Counted from the first letter of the stretch, positions 26,415 to 36,913 are shown. The stretch: 64,000 nucleotides of DNA from Salinisphaera sp. LB1 (GCF_003177035.1 NZ_CP029488.1:992001-1056000), one strand, 5' to 3'. Numbers and translations are program-made. Notes: generated by a model not told the origin, from the sequence alone.

Positions 26415-27482
26415 CTATTTCAGAGCGCGATAGTGGGCAAACAACTCCGACAGCGAATACTGCGGTATGAAGTCATAGGTACGTGAGAACAGGCCACCAT
26501 CGATGATCACCGAATACTTGAAGAAGTCGATCAGGTATTCGGGCGGCGCCAGCCGACCGAGCGTGCGAACCGCGCGTCGAGCGAGTGCCGGAGGAACCGA
26601 TGGCAGGAACAGGCGGCGGCATCCTGCCAGCTGAAGGGCGTCCTGATAGGTCACGTAATCGTCTGGTGCCACATTATATACGCCCGGATGGTTCTGCTCG
26701 AACGCCGCGATCACGGCGGCCGACATGTCGGCGACGTGAATGAACTGCATCAACGGCGAGAACCCGACCAGGCACGGTGCCACCCGCTGGGCGAGCATGC
26801 GGCTGATCTCGTTCTTGATGCCCGGACCGGCGATATTGCAGGGGCGCAGCACCACGATGTTGAGTTCCGGATGCTTGTACAGGTGAATATTGAACAGATT
26901 TTCGAGTTCGACGGCATCCACGATCTCGGGCATGAGATTGGCCGCCCGCATCGGATACTCCTCGTCAATCAGGCTCGGATTGCGCGCATCCGCGCCGTAG
27001 ACGTGGAAGGTCGACAACGCCAGTACCTTCTCCACGCCGTACTTGCGCGCCAGCCGCAACAGACGCGACGTACCCACCACATTGGCCGAATAGCGCCGGC
27101 CGCGGGTCGACTGGGTGAACCGGATACGGCCCAGATGCGCGATACCGACGAAATCGTGCTCGCGAAACACGTCCTCGAACGGACGCTGATTGAAATCCAC
27201 CACATAGTCGACGGTATCGGGGTACTCATCCTGGACTCCGCGGAATTCGACCCCGACCACCTGGTAGCCGTGCTCGGTCAGATCGGCGATCACGTGCTGG
27301 GCCAGCGCGCCGGCCGCCCCCGTGACCATGATCTTGCCGCGATGACCGTGCCCCATGCCGACTTTCGAGGCCCGGGTCTTCGGCGCGCCGACCGGGCCGC
27401 GGCGCGCCGGCGTCTTGCGGGCGCCCCGGCCGGCCGGCCCCGCGGAAGGCTTGTCGCCCTTGTTATCGTCGCTTGCGCTCAT
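26415..27482 (-). CDS. NAD-dependent epimerase/SDR family protein
   Basis: 355 aa. A basic Gly/Ala/Lys-rich N-terminus (about 40 residues) is followed by a Rossmann fold with KIMVTGAAGALAQHVIADL. LALSTFHVYGADARNPSLIDE and a C-terminal substrate region (YVTYQDALQLAG) fit extended SDR epimerases. The catalytic Y-x3-K is not evident at the usual place. It is 3 bp after the acyltransferase gene, so the two are surely co-transcribed, suggesting action on a lipid-linked or sugar-nucleotide substrate. Confidence 0.82.
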   Translation of the reverse strand: MSASDDNKGDKPSAGPAGRGARKTPARRGPVGAPKTRASKVGMGHGHRGKIMVTGAAGALAQHVIADLTEHGYQVVGVEFRGVQDEYPDTVDYVVDFNQRPFEDVFREHDFVGIAHLGRIRFTQSTRGRRYSANVVGTSRLLRLARKYGVEKVLALSTFHVYGADARNPSLIDEEYPMRAANLMPEIVDAVELENLFNIHLYKHPELNIVVLRPCNIAGPGIKNEISRMLAQRVAPCLVGFSPLMQFIHVADMSAAVIAAFEQNHPGVYNVAPDDYVTYQDALQLAGCRRLFLPSVPPALARRAVRTLGRLAPPEYLIDFFKYSVIIDGGLFSRTYDFIPQYSLSELFAHYRALK

Positions 27483-27485
27483 GAT

Positions 27486-28304
27486 CTAGAAAATACTCTT
27501 GCGCTGCGCGATCCCGGCATCGATCAGATCGCGGATGGCGTCCTTGACCTCTTCCACCCGCCACTCCACATCACGTTCGCTGGTGACGTCGTTGGGGAAA
27601 TGCATCGGCGGGCCGAAATTCAGAATCACCCGGGCCGGCAGTGGCACCAGCGGCGAGAGCGGGAAATACGGCATGCCCAGCATCTTCGCCAGCGGCCGGA
27701 TATTGGCCAGCGACGGCATGGTCTCCTCACAGCCGACCACCCCGACCGGCACGATCGGCGTGTTGTACTCCATCGCCAGATGCATGAAACCGTGGCCGAA
27801 GCGCTGCAGCTGATAGCGCAGCCGATAGGGCTTGCCCGAGCCGCGCACGCCTTCGGGAAAGACCGTGATCGCCTCCTCCCGCTCGAGCATCTTGGCGCAG
27901 TTCTTCGCATCGCCGATCACGCCGCCGACCGAGTTCATCCAGTTGCCGAGAAACGGCACGGATGGAAACCAGCGCTCGATCATCGACCGCGGCAGGCGCG
28001 CGCCTTCCCCCTTGTTGGCGACGGCAAACGACACCAGCACCCCGTCCATGGGCAACTGGCCACTGTGGTTGCCGACGATCAGCAGCCGACCGCTGGCGGC
28101 CACGTTCTCCAGACCGTGCGCCTGTACCCGGAAGTAGTTCTCGTACAACCAGCGCACTGCCGTGAACGTGATCTTGGCGGTATCGGGATTCAGCCCCCAG
28201 GGGTCATACCCCAGGCTGCCGATGTTGCCCATCGGCAACCGATCCACGATCGACTCGACCTCGCGCGATACGGTCCGCGGCTTGAGATACTGCCGAATGC
28301 GCAT
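27486..28304 (-). CDS. Lysophospholipid acyltransferase family protein
   Basis: 272 aa. Acyltransferase core with VGNHSGQLPMDG, an H-x6-D arrangement instead of PlsC HX4D, as in the NHSG-x-LP-x-D subgroup, then VFPEGVRGSGK and TPIVPVGVVGCEET. It likely transfers acyl chains to a lysolipid at the inner membrane. First gene of the minus-strand run LPLAT-SDR-mlaA-kinase-plsB, divergent from the parB-like gene. Confidence 0.85.
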   Translation of the reverse strand: MRIRQYLKPRTVSREVESIVDRLPMGNIGSLGYDPWGLNPDTAKITFTAVRWLYENYFRVQAHGLENVAASGRLLIVGNHSGQLPMDGVLVSFAVANKGEGARLPRSMIERWFPSVPFLGNWMNSVGGVIGDAKNCAKMLEREEAITVFPEGVRGSGKPYRLRYQLQRFGHGFMHLAMEYNTPIVPVGVVGCEETMPSLANIRPLAKMLGMPYFPLSPLVPLPARVILNFGPPMHFPNDVTSERDVEWRVEEVKDAIRDLIDAGIAQRKSIF

Positions 28305-28396
28305 ATCACTCCTCGCTCGCGGCTCGGGGTCCGCGAGGCCGCCGGGGTTTACACTGGCTCAGTTGGTTCGAGCTTAGCACGCAGACCCCACCCGTC

Positions 28397-29233
28397 TTGA
28401 CCCCCGATATCGACAAGCCAGCTCCTTGTGCTGAACACCGTATCGCGCGGCTGCCGATCGAATCGATTGCGCGCGATCCACATCAGGCGCGCACCCGCTT
28501 TGACGAGGCCGGCCTGGCCGAACTGGCGGCCTCGATCCGCGAATCGGGGGTGATCCAGCCGATCGTGGTGACCGGCGATGCCGCACACGGTTACCGGCTG
28601 CTGGCCGGCGAGCGGCGCTGGCGCGCGGCGCAGCGCGCCGGCCTGGCCGAACTGCCGGCGATCGTGCGCAACGATCTCGATCCTGAACAGGCCCGCGTGC
28701 TCGGGCTGATCGAGAATCTGCAACGGGAATCGCTCGGCGTAATGGATACCGCCCACGGCTTGGCCCGGCTGGGCGAGATCCACGGCCTGACCCATGACGC
28801 GATCGCCACGCGCATCGGCAAATCACGCGCCTACGTGAGCAATTTCCTGCGCCTGCGCCAGCTCGCCGCACCGGTCCAGGCCCTGCTCGATGAGAACCGG
28901 CTGTCGATCGGGCACGGCAAGATTCTGGCCGGGCTGGATGTGCCGGCCCAGATCCGGCTGGCCCGGCGCGCCGTGGCCGAGCGCGTCAGCGTACGCCGGC
29001 TGGAACACTGGGTACGCGAACAGGGCCAGCCGCGCGCGCCCACCGCCGGCGTCCCGCCCGAGCTGGCGGCCCTGGAGCAGCAGCTGGCAGAGCACGTGGG
29101 CAATGCGGTACACATCCAGTACGACCCGGGCCGGCGTCGGGGCGAACTGCGCATTGCGTTTCACGATCTCGATGAATTCGAAGGGCTGCTCGCCCGGCTG
29201 GGCTTCAACCCGGAACAGGACAACAACGCGTAG
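28397..29233 (+). CDS. ParB/Spo0J-type partition protein without parA
   Basis: 278 aa from a TTG start. It has a ParB N-terminal CTP-binding domain (IRESGVIQPIVV, RLLAGERRWRAAQRAG, LIENLQRESL), a central helix-turn-helix (THDAIATRIGKSRAYVSNFLRLRQL) and a C-terminal dimerisation segment (GRRRGELRIAFHDLDEFEGLL). This is the full chromosomal-ParB layout, yet no parA lies beside it: neighbours are an acyltransferase gene (divergent) and an unknown gene (convergent). No parS-like 16-mer was looked for exhaustively. Confidence 0.9.
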   Translation: MTPDIDKPAPCAEHRIARLPIESIARDPHQARTRFDEAGLAELAASIRESGVIQPIVVTGDAAHGYRLLAGERRWRAAQRAGLAELPAIVRNDLDPEQARVLGLIENLQRESLGVMDTAHGLARLGEIHGLTHDAIATRIGKSRAYVSNFLRLRQLAAPVQALLDENRLSIGHGKILAGLDVPAQIRLARRAVAERVSVRRLEHWVREQGQPRAPTAGVPPELAALEQQLAEHVGNAVHIQYDPGRRRGELRIAFHDLDEFEGLLARLGFNPEQDNNA

Positions 29234-29265
29234 CCCCCCGACCGCGACCGGTGCCGGCGTCCTGC

Positions 29266-29946
29266 CTACTCCGGGTGATCGCCGTCGCCGGCCGGCTCGA
29301 CCACCTCGGCGAGACTGAGGTTCAGACTGAAACGCTCATCCGCGTCGCTGCCATAGTGCCCGTCGCGGTCATGCTGATCGAACTGGACCATGGCCAGCCG
29401 CGCCAGGCCACCACGCGGGCCGCCCGCCGGCCCTGACCAGACCCCCACGCGCGGACCGCCCGGCATGGCCTGGGGCAACCGATCGCCATATACCGCGCGC
29501 AGCGCTTCCGGCATCAAGGCAGCGGCCCCGGCCGCCAGCGGCGCCGTACTGATCTGCATGTCGATCCAGCGCCGCCGGCGCTGTTCGGCGAGCTGCAGAC
29601 GGGCGCCACGGGGCAACCGCGCCACCGCCCGACGCGTCAACGAGGCCGCCGCCTGGCGCGCGTAACGCGTCAATGGATGCGCGTCGGCCGTCGTTTCGTG
29701 CGCCAGCGCGACACGCTCGGCGCCGTGTGCCGGCATGCGAAAACAACTGTCGATATGCCCGCGCACCCGCACCGTCTCGCCCATGCCACGCTGACGGGCG
29801 GACAAGGCCAGCGTGGCGGTGACCCACGCGGGCCCGCCGTAGGGATTGGGCAGAGTCAGACGAAGACTGGCCTCGCGCGGGCCGGATCGATCCGCCGTCG
29901 CCAGGCCGCTCAACCGGGCGGCCCGATGCTTGATCGCTCGCCACAT
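29266..29946 (-). CDS. Hypothetical protein
   Basis: 226 aa from ATG (MWRAIKHRAARLSG) with GGAG 8 bp upstream; starts at 29964 and 30015 are also open. Not recognised. Arg-rich and apparently soluble: one part reads SLRLTLPNPYGGPAWVTATL, and near the C-terminus MVQFDQHDRDGHYGSDADERFSL hints at an acidic loop. No signal peptide. It is divergent from acyP and convergent with the parB-like gene. Confidence 0.6.
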   Translation of the reverse strand: MWRAIKHRAARLSGLATADRSGPREASLRLTLPNPYGGPAWVTATLALSARQRGMGETVRVRGHIDSCFRMPAHGAERVALAHETTADAHPLTRYARQAAASLTRRAVARLPRGARLQLAEQRRRRWIDMQISTAPLAAGAAALMPEALRAVYGDRLPQAMPGGPRVGVWSGPAGGPRGGLARLAMVQFDQHDRDGHYGSDADERFSLNLSLAEVVEPAGDGDHPE

Positions 29947-30002
29947 GCACGCGTCTCCGAACATGTACAATCTCGGCTTTGAGTATACGCCTGCAAGACA
30001 CC

Positions 30003-30275
30003 ATGTCCGAAACACGTTATTTCCGTGTCCGCGGCCGGGTTCAGGGCGTGGGCTTTCGAGCCGCGACCAGCGACACCGCCCGCAAACTGTCTCTCGACGG
30101 CTGGGTGCGAAATCGCGGCGACGGCGATGTGGAGTTGATGGCCCGCGGTGCGCCCGAGAATCTCGACGCGCTGCGCGACTGGCTGCACGAAGGGCCCGGC
30201 ATGGCCCGGGTCGGCGACGTTTCGGAACAGGCCGCCGACGAAACCGATCTGCCGTCGCCGTTCACGGTGGCCTGA
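30003..30275 (+). CDS. acyP: Acylphosphatase
   Basis: 90 aa. Hydrolyses acyl phosphates. The active-site loop RGRVQGVGFR supplies the phosphate-binding arginine, and the catalytic asparagine is in GWVRNRGDGDVEL. Length and alpha/beta sandwich pattern are normal. A longer start at 29979 overlaps the divergent gene and is not preferred. Confidence 0.95.
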   Translation: MSETRYFRVRGRVQGVGFRAATSDTARKLSLDGWVRNRGDGDVELMARGAPENLDALRDWLHEGPGMARVGDVSEQAADETDLPSPFTVA

Positions 30276-30311
30276 CTCGGAGGCACGCCGTTTGTTTCGC
30301 ACCCAAAAAGA

Positions 30312-30343
30312 GGCCCGAATCGGGAGGGCATCCGATTCGGGCC
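30312..30343. terminator. Hairpin after acyP
   Basis: A perfect 12-bp stem (30312-30323 with 30332-30343) with an 8-nt loop, 37 bp after the acyP stop. The A-rich flank (30305-30309) would give a U-run only on the minus strand, so plus-strand termination may be weak. The remaining intergenic DNA to prfC (30344-30620) is AT-richer toward prfC and probably holds its promoter; no convincing -35/-10 pair was found. Confidence 0.5.
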
Positions 30344-30620
30344 AGCCAGTGGGCACCGCCAGGGGGCGGGCGGCACCCTGTAAGCACAGCCGCTCGACTC
30401 GGGTAGGGTGCGGCTGCGCGGGCAGAGTCGGTGAAGGGGGAACACCGTTTCTGCAGTGGCAACGGTATTGCGCCGTCGCCGTTGGAAAGAAATATAGTCA
30501 CCGGCCGCGACGGCGGCTAATTGAAATTCTCTCAAGGCAACATAGAGCTGCACTATACAGCTATTATTTCGAGTCGACTCAGCGACATACGAACGCTCGG
30601 TCGTCCGATCGGAGTGCAAA

Positions 30621-32240
<1,620 letters not shown>

Positions 32241-32330
32241 GAGGCAACCCGCGGCGCAACCCCACGGGTGTAAAGCCACCACATTGCCGACAAATGCACG
32301 CAGGCGGTGGTTGGTCGTTGAAGGGCGCGG

Positions 32331-33557
32331 GTTCGTTGGCATTTCACGTTTTCAGTCCGCCAATGGACGCCAAAGGCGCCAATGGCGGACTGGGTTCGAG
32401 ACCGCTATGGTTTCGAGGCGCCACGTGACCTGTCTCTTCGTTCTTTAAGGCATTTATCCGCAGATCGACACAGATTTACGCAGATGGCGGTTAGTCATTT
32501 GGGGGCACTGGTTCGATCGCGGCGCGAACGGCTGCCTGCGCTTTGTTCTCCGCGGGGCTTGTTCCACTTTGCGCCCATCCGACGCCGTCGCCGGCTCGCG
32601 CCTCGAATCTGCTACGCCGCGAAAGCAAAACCGAATCTGCGTACATCTGCGTTGATCTGCGGACCGTTTTCTTCGCCAAACGAAGCCCGAAAAGCATAAC
32701 GGCGTCGCTCATCCGTCAGGTCGAAATACCAGTCCGCCATTGGCGTAATTCGCGTTCATTTGCGGACTCGATTTTGTGACATCCGTGGCTTCGGGGCGCC
32801 GCATGACTGGCTCGCTTCGTTCCTTAAGGCATTTGTCCGCAGATCAACGCAGATGTACGCAGATAGCGGTTAGTCGTTAGGGACACTAGCGCGATCGCGG
32901 CGCAAATCGCCACTGACGCTTCGTTCCCCAAAAGAGCTTTCGAGTGAGGCGTTCCGGCCGACTCGATCGCTCGTTCGCGCCTCGAATCCGCTACGCCGCG
33001 AAAGCACAACCGCATCTGCGTAATCCGTGAAATCTGCGGATCGTTTTCTTCGACGAACGAAGCCCGAAAAGCACAACGGCGCCGCTCATCCGTCAGGTCG
33101 AAATGCCAGTCCGCCATTGGCGTAATTCGCGTTCATTTGCGGACTCGATTTTGTGACATCCGTGGCTTCGGGGCGCCGCATGACTGGCTCGCTTCGTTCC
33201 TTAAGGCATTTGTCCGCAGATCAACGCAGATGTACGCAGATAGCGGTTAGTCGTTAGGGACACTAGCGCGATCGCGGCGCAAATCGCCACTGACGCTTCG
33301 TTCCCCAAAAGAGCTTTCGAGTGAGGCGTTCCGGCCGACTCGACCGCTCGTTCGCGCCTCGAATCCGCTACACCACGAAAGCACAACCGCATCTGCGTAA
33401 TCTGTGAAATCTGCGGATCGTTTTCTTCGACGAACAAAGCCCGAAAAGCACAACGGCGCCGCTCATCCGTCAGGTCGAAATACCAGTCCGCCATTGGCGT
33501 ACTTCGCGTTCATTTGCGGACCGTTTTCTGCGCCGAACGAAGCCCAAAAAGCACAAC
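32331..33557 (+). repeat. Repeat array A (1227 bp)
   Basis: Fills the space between the prfC 3' end and the ppx stop codon. It consists of a diverged outer unit (32331-32740), two near-identical units with an exact 377-bp period (32741-33117, 33118-33494) and a truncated unit (33495-33557). Each full unit has a triplet of CGCAGAT heptamers (starts 32838, 32848, 32858; again 33215, 33225, 33235) and, about 170 bp on, an inverted triplet of ATCTGCG-type heptamers (33014, 33023, 33032). In the outer unit the triplets begin at 32459, 32469, 32479 and 32635, 32645, 32655. Array B at 48182 is the same element in reverse orientation. Confidence 0.9.
32741..33494 (+). repeat. Tandem 377-bp units of array A
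   Basis: Two copies differing at only a few bases. Each can be read on the minus strand as a 97-codon frame (32824-33117 and 33201-33494); see the rejected list for why these are not called as genes. Confidence 0.9.
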
Positions 33558-33563
33558 GCTAGC
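33558..33563. repeat. IS481 target-site duplication, left copy
   Basis: GCTAGC, identical to 34593-34598, fitting the NCTAGN target of IS481. The transposase stop codon (complement 33559-33561) lies in this flanking copy. Confidence 0.85.
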
Positions 33564-34506
33564 TGTGTAAAGCCACCAGGTTGTTCAGGCCGAGGGTGCT
33601 GATGGGTGTGTGGTAGTCGAGACTGGCATGGGGGCGATGCCAGTTATAGTCATGCAGCCAGTGGGGCAGATGGGCGGCACGCTGATCGGCATTGTCATAG
33701 GCGCGAGCATAGGCCCATTCGTGCAGCGCGGTCTGGATCAGCCGCTCGGCTTTGCCGTTGGTGCGCGGCCGGTAGGGCCGTGTCCTCTTGTGTTTGAGCC
33801 CGAGTCGCCGACAGGCCTTGGCGAAGACAGCCGACTTGTAACAGCCGCCGTTATCGGTCAGCACGCGGTCGAATCGTACGCCCAGGTGCCGGTAATAGCG
33901 CAAAGCGGCTATCAGGGCGCGAACGGCACTCGGTCCCGTTTCATCCGGCCAGATTGTCGCGTGACTGACGCGGCTGTGATCGTCGATGGCCACGTGGACA
34001 TGGTCCCAGCCTGCGCCGCGTGAACGTCCGGCTTGTCGATTGCCGGTCACGCGGTGACCGGGGCGCTCGAAGCGGCCGAGCTTCTTGATATCGAGATGCA
34101 GCAGATCGCCGGGTGCCTCGCGGGTATAGCGCTTGACCGGCGGCGCGGGATCCAGCGCGGACAGTCGGTTCAGGCCGGCTCGCTGAAGCACGCGTGCGAT
34201 CGTGGTCACGGGCACGCCCAGTTCGCGACTGATCGCGCGATAGATACGCCGCTCACGCCGCAAGGCCACGATCCGCTGCCGGGTTGCCTCGGATAGCCGA
34301 TGGGGGCAACGAGCCGGTCGCGAACTGCGTTCATACAAGCCGGACTGACCGTGCTCGCGATATCGGGCCAGCCACTTGTAAGCGGTCCGCGCGCTCACGC
34401 CCATGGCCTGCGCCGCTTCGACCGGGCGCTGACCATGTTGAAGGATTCGACGGACCAACAGGTCTCGACCATGAACGGTCAAACGCGCATTCTTGTGGGT
34501 GTTCAT
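33559..34506 (-). CDS. IS481-family transposase
   Basis: 315 aa from ATG (MNTHKNARLTVHG) with GGAG 8 bp upstream. N-terminal helix-turn-helix (PVEAAQAMGVSARTAYKWLARYREHG), second HTH region, then the DDE core: D in LLHLDIKKLG, D in VLTDNGGCYKS and E in TNGKAERLIQTALHEWAY, with the typical WHDYNWHRPH-type C-terminus. The final serine codon spans the element end, and the TAG stop comes from the duplicated target, so the reading frame closes outside the element. Confidence 0.94.
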   Translation of the reverse strand: MNTHKNARLTVHGRDLLVRRILQHGQRPVEAAQAMGVSARTAYKWLARYREHGQSGLYERSSRPARCPHRLSEATRQRIVALRRERRIYRAISRELGVPVTTIARVLQRAGLNRLSALDPAPPVKRYTREAPGDLLHLDIKKLGRFERPGHRVTGNRQAGRSRGAGWDHVHVAIDDHSRVSHATIWPDETGPSAVRALIAALRYYRHLGVRFDRVLTDNGGCYKSAVFAKACRRLGLKHKRTRPYRPRTNGKAERLIQTALHEWAYARAYDNADQRAAHLPHWLHDYNWHRPHASLDYHTPISTLGLNNLVALHS

Positions 34507-34592
34507 CCGGGTCACTCCTGAAGCTTGAAGGATTCGACACCCATCAGTTTCAGGGCGGTCGGCTCGGATGAACAACCTACTGAAAGATCACA
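33564..34592 (-). mobile_element. IS481-family insertion sequence (1029 bp)
   Basis: Ends are TGTG...CACA with imperfect inverted repeats of about 24 bp sharing TGTG and AGGTTGTTCA. Flanked by a perfect 6-bp GCTAGC duplication. It contains one transposase gene and no passenger gene. It sits exactly at the ppx stop codon, between ppx and array A, and both flanks are intact, so it looks like a simple and relatively recent insertion. Confidence 0.92.
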
Positions 34593-34598
34593 GCTAGC
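34593..34598. repeat. IS481 target-site duplication, right copy
   Basis: GCTAGC, matching 33558-33563. The ppx stop codon TAG (complement 34594-34596) is inside this copy. Confidence 0.85.
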
Positions 34599-36120
34599 GA
34601 CCGCTCGCCGCCTCCGGGATCGTCGTTTCCACGAGATCGAGGGTGAGCCCCGCCTTGGCCAGACGTTCGCTCTCGTGCTCCAGATCGGCCCGGGTGAGCG
34701 GGCGCTCGGCCAGCCAGTCGGCATCGACCGAAACGGTGAGCGTGGCATCGCCGTGCGCGAGCGTCACCGGCGGTCGCGTGGCCGGATTGCGCCCGCGATG
34801 CAGAATCACGGCGATGCGTAGCGCCAGCACGATATCCCGGGTTCGAGCCTGCCAGGCGGACGGCAGCGTATTGATCAGTTCGGTACGCAGGCGTCCGCGG
34901 TGCAGGCGCACGATGGTCGCCAGCAGGTGCTGGTCCATCTGCGAGAAGCCGCGGATATCGGCGTTGTTGAGCAAATACTCGCCGTGCTTGTGATAAGCCC
35001 GATGCGCCACAGCCAGGCCGATTTCGTGCAGCATGGCCGCCCAGCGCAACACCCGGGCCGCCTCCGCCATGCCCTCCGGGAGCTGATCGCCCTGGTGGCC
35101 GGATCGCCAGAGCCGAGCCGCGGTTTCGGCCACGCGCCGGCCGTGATCGCGATCGATGACGAAACGATGCGCAGCATCGTCGACGCCGTCGTCGCGCGAG
35201 TCGTGCGCCGACAGGCGGCCCAGCAGGTCGCTGATCACCCCTTCCCGCAACGCCTTGTCCGAGACCTGCATGGCGGTCACGCCAAGGCTTTCGAATATGC
35301 CGGCAAGCACCGCCAGACCACCGGCGAAGATCGCGCGGCGTTCGCTCGAGACCCCGTCCGGGGCCAGCTTGTCCACGGAGCCCGCCTTGCACAGACGCCG
35401 CGCGAGCTTGGCCAGCGCCTCGCTCGTGATCGTCGCCCCGGGCGCGTCCGCGTCGACCGCGCGCGCGATCGACTTGATGCTGCCGGAGGCCCCCAGCGCC
35501 ACCGACCAGCCCAGTTCGCGGTAATCGTACGCCAGCGGCTCCAGCGCCAGGCGCGCCTCCGTGACCGCCGCCTTCCACTTTGCCTTGTCGACACGCCCGT
35601 CGGCAAAGAAGCGCGTGGTGTGTGTAACCGCCCCGAGCGCCACGCTCTCCGCCCGGCGCACCTGGGCACCACGACCAATCACCAGTTCGGTCGAGCCGCC
35701 GCCGATATCCACCACGAGCCGCTGCGCGTCAACGGCTTCCAGGTCTTCGGCCACCCCGGCATAGATCAGGCGGGCCTCTTCGACCCCGTAGATGATCTCG
35801 ATCGGGTGCCCCAACGCGGCCTCGGCGCGGGCGATGAATTCATCGGCGCCCCGAGCCTGGCGCAGGGTATTGGTCCCGACCACACGCACCCGGGCCTCGT
35901 CCAGCTGGGCCAGCCGCTGGCCGAAGCGGGCCAGACAATCGAGCGCGCGCTGCTGGGTTGCCGCATCGATCCGGCCGTCGGCCGAAAGCCCGCCCGCCAG
36001 TCGTACCGACTCCTTGATGCGATCCAGTACGCGCCTCTGGCCCTGCTCGGCCCGGACGATAAGCATGTGAAAACTGTTGGAACCGAGGTCGACGGCGGCG
36101 ACCGTGACGGGCAGATTCAT
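34594..36120 (-). CDS. ppx: Exopolyphosphatase/pppGpp phosphohydrolase
   Basis: 508 aa. Processively releases phosphate from inorganic polyphosphate and may act on pppGpp. ASKHA-fold ATPase motifs VAAVDLGSNSFHMLIV and LVVDIGGGSTELVIG, catalytic glutamate region IIYGVEEARLIYAG, and a C-terminal HD-like helical domain (AAMLHEIGLAVAHRAYHKHGEY). Length fits Ppx. The ppk kinase partner is not here. The IS481 element lies directly at the stop codon but leaves the coding sequence intact. Confidence 0.95.
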   Translation of the reverse strand: MNLPVTVAAVDLGSNSFHMLIVRAEQGQRRVLDRIKESVRLAGGLSADGRIDAATQQRALDCLARFGQRLAQLDEARVRVVGTNTLRQARGADEFIARAEAALGHPIEIIYGVEEARLIYAGVAEDLEAVDAQRLVVDIGGGSTELVIGRGAQVRRAESVALGAVTHTTRFFADGRVDKAKWKAAVTEARLALEPLAYDYRELGWSVALGASGSIKSIARAVDADAPGATITSEALAKLARRLCKAGSVDKLAPDGVSSERRAIFAGGLAVLAGIFESLGVTAMQVSDKALREGVISDLLGRLSAHDSRDDGVDDAAHRFVIDRDHGRRVAETAARLWRSGHQGDQLPEGMAEAARVLRWAAMLHEIGLAVAHRAYHKHGEYLLNNADIRGFSQMDQHLLATIVRLHRGRLRTELINTLPSAWQARTRDIVLALRIAVILHRGRNPATRPPVTLAHGDATLTVSVDADWLAERPLTRADLEHESERLAKAGLTLDLVETTIPEAASGR

Positions 36121-36232
36121 ACGGCGGGGCTTTTCAAGTCGCAGTTCATGCGACTATCTTAAGCAGCTTGGGCAGGGGTTGCGAGGGCACGGCTTGACGA
36201 GCACGACAACGGACGGCACAAGCCCGACAGCC

Positions 36233-36826
36233 ATGGCGCTGGCCCAACGGGCGGCGACACCGCCCCGCCTGCGCAGCTACCGCCTGCTCATCATCGTCGC
36301 CGTTGCTCTGGCGGCGGGCGGATGCGCCAGCCAGGGGCTGCAGCGGGGCCATTCCGACCTCAGCCGGGCCGGTGGCGGCTCGAAGTATCGCGACAAAAGC
36401 GAAAGCGCCGAATCCGACCTCGGTATGCGCGCCGGCGCGACAGCCAGGCTGGACGCCGCGCTGCATCGGGTCTATGAACGCTGGGCGGGCACGCCGTATC
36501 GTTACGGCGGCCAGAGTCGCAACGGCGTTGATTGTTCGAGCTTCGTGCGCCAGACGGTGGATCGGGTCGAGTCCTACGAACTGCCGCGTACCGCCGTGGC
36601 ACAGGCGCAGGTCGGGATGTCGGTCCCGCGCCGGAACCTCAAGGCCGGGGATCTGGTGTTCTTCAAGACCGGTGCCGTGTCGCATCATGTCGGCATCTAC
36701 CTCGGCCGCGGGCGCTTCATGCATGCCTCGAGCAGCCAGGGCGTGACCATCTCGCGCCTGGACAATGTGTACTGGCGCAATCACTACTGGCAAGCACGGC
36801 GCATTCCCGGCAATCGCCAGATGTGA
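36233..36826 (+). CDS. NlpC/P60 lipoprotein endopeptidase
   Basis: 197 aa from ATG (MALAQRAATP); upstream in-frame starts at 36194 (TTG) and 36077 are possible. Lipobox LAAGGC after a hydrophobic signal, then an NlpC/P60 domain (about 85-190). Catalytic cysteine in GVDCSSFVRQ, histidine in SHHVGIYLG and a further polar residue downstream. Such proteins cleave D-Glu-mDAP links in peptidoglycan (Spr/MepS-like). Divergent from ppx. Confidence 0.9.
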   Translation: MALAQRAATPPRLRSYRLLIIVAVALAAGGCASQGLQRGHSDLSRAGGGSKYRDKSESAESDLGMRAGATARLDAALHRVYERWAGTPYRYGGQSRNGVDCSSFVRQTVDRVESYELPRTAVAQAQVGMSVPRRNLKAGDLVFFKTGAVSHHVGIYLGRGRFMHASSSQGVTISRLDNVYWRNHYWQARRIPGNRQM

Positions 36827-36913
36827 TCGCCGATCGCGGCGACACGCCGCGGCCCGTGTTCGGCACACCCTTCACGATAGCGCGCCCCGCTACCCTGCGG
36901 TAAACCAAAAAAA

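Noticed and set aside
28397-29233. Plasmid or integrated partition locus
   Set aside because: No parA, replication or integrase gene nearby, and neighbours are ordinary chromosomal genes.
32824-33494. Two 97-codon minus-strand frames in array A (and 94- and 86-codon frames in array B)
   Set aside because: They match the repeat period and translate the heptamer iterons themselves; no ribosome site or conserved domain. More likely open by chance in a GC-rich repeat.
32331-33557. CRISPR array
   Set aside because: Units are 377 bp and nearly identical throughout; there are no short repeats separated by unique spacers and no cas genes.
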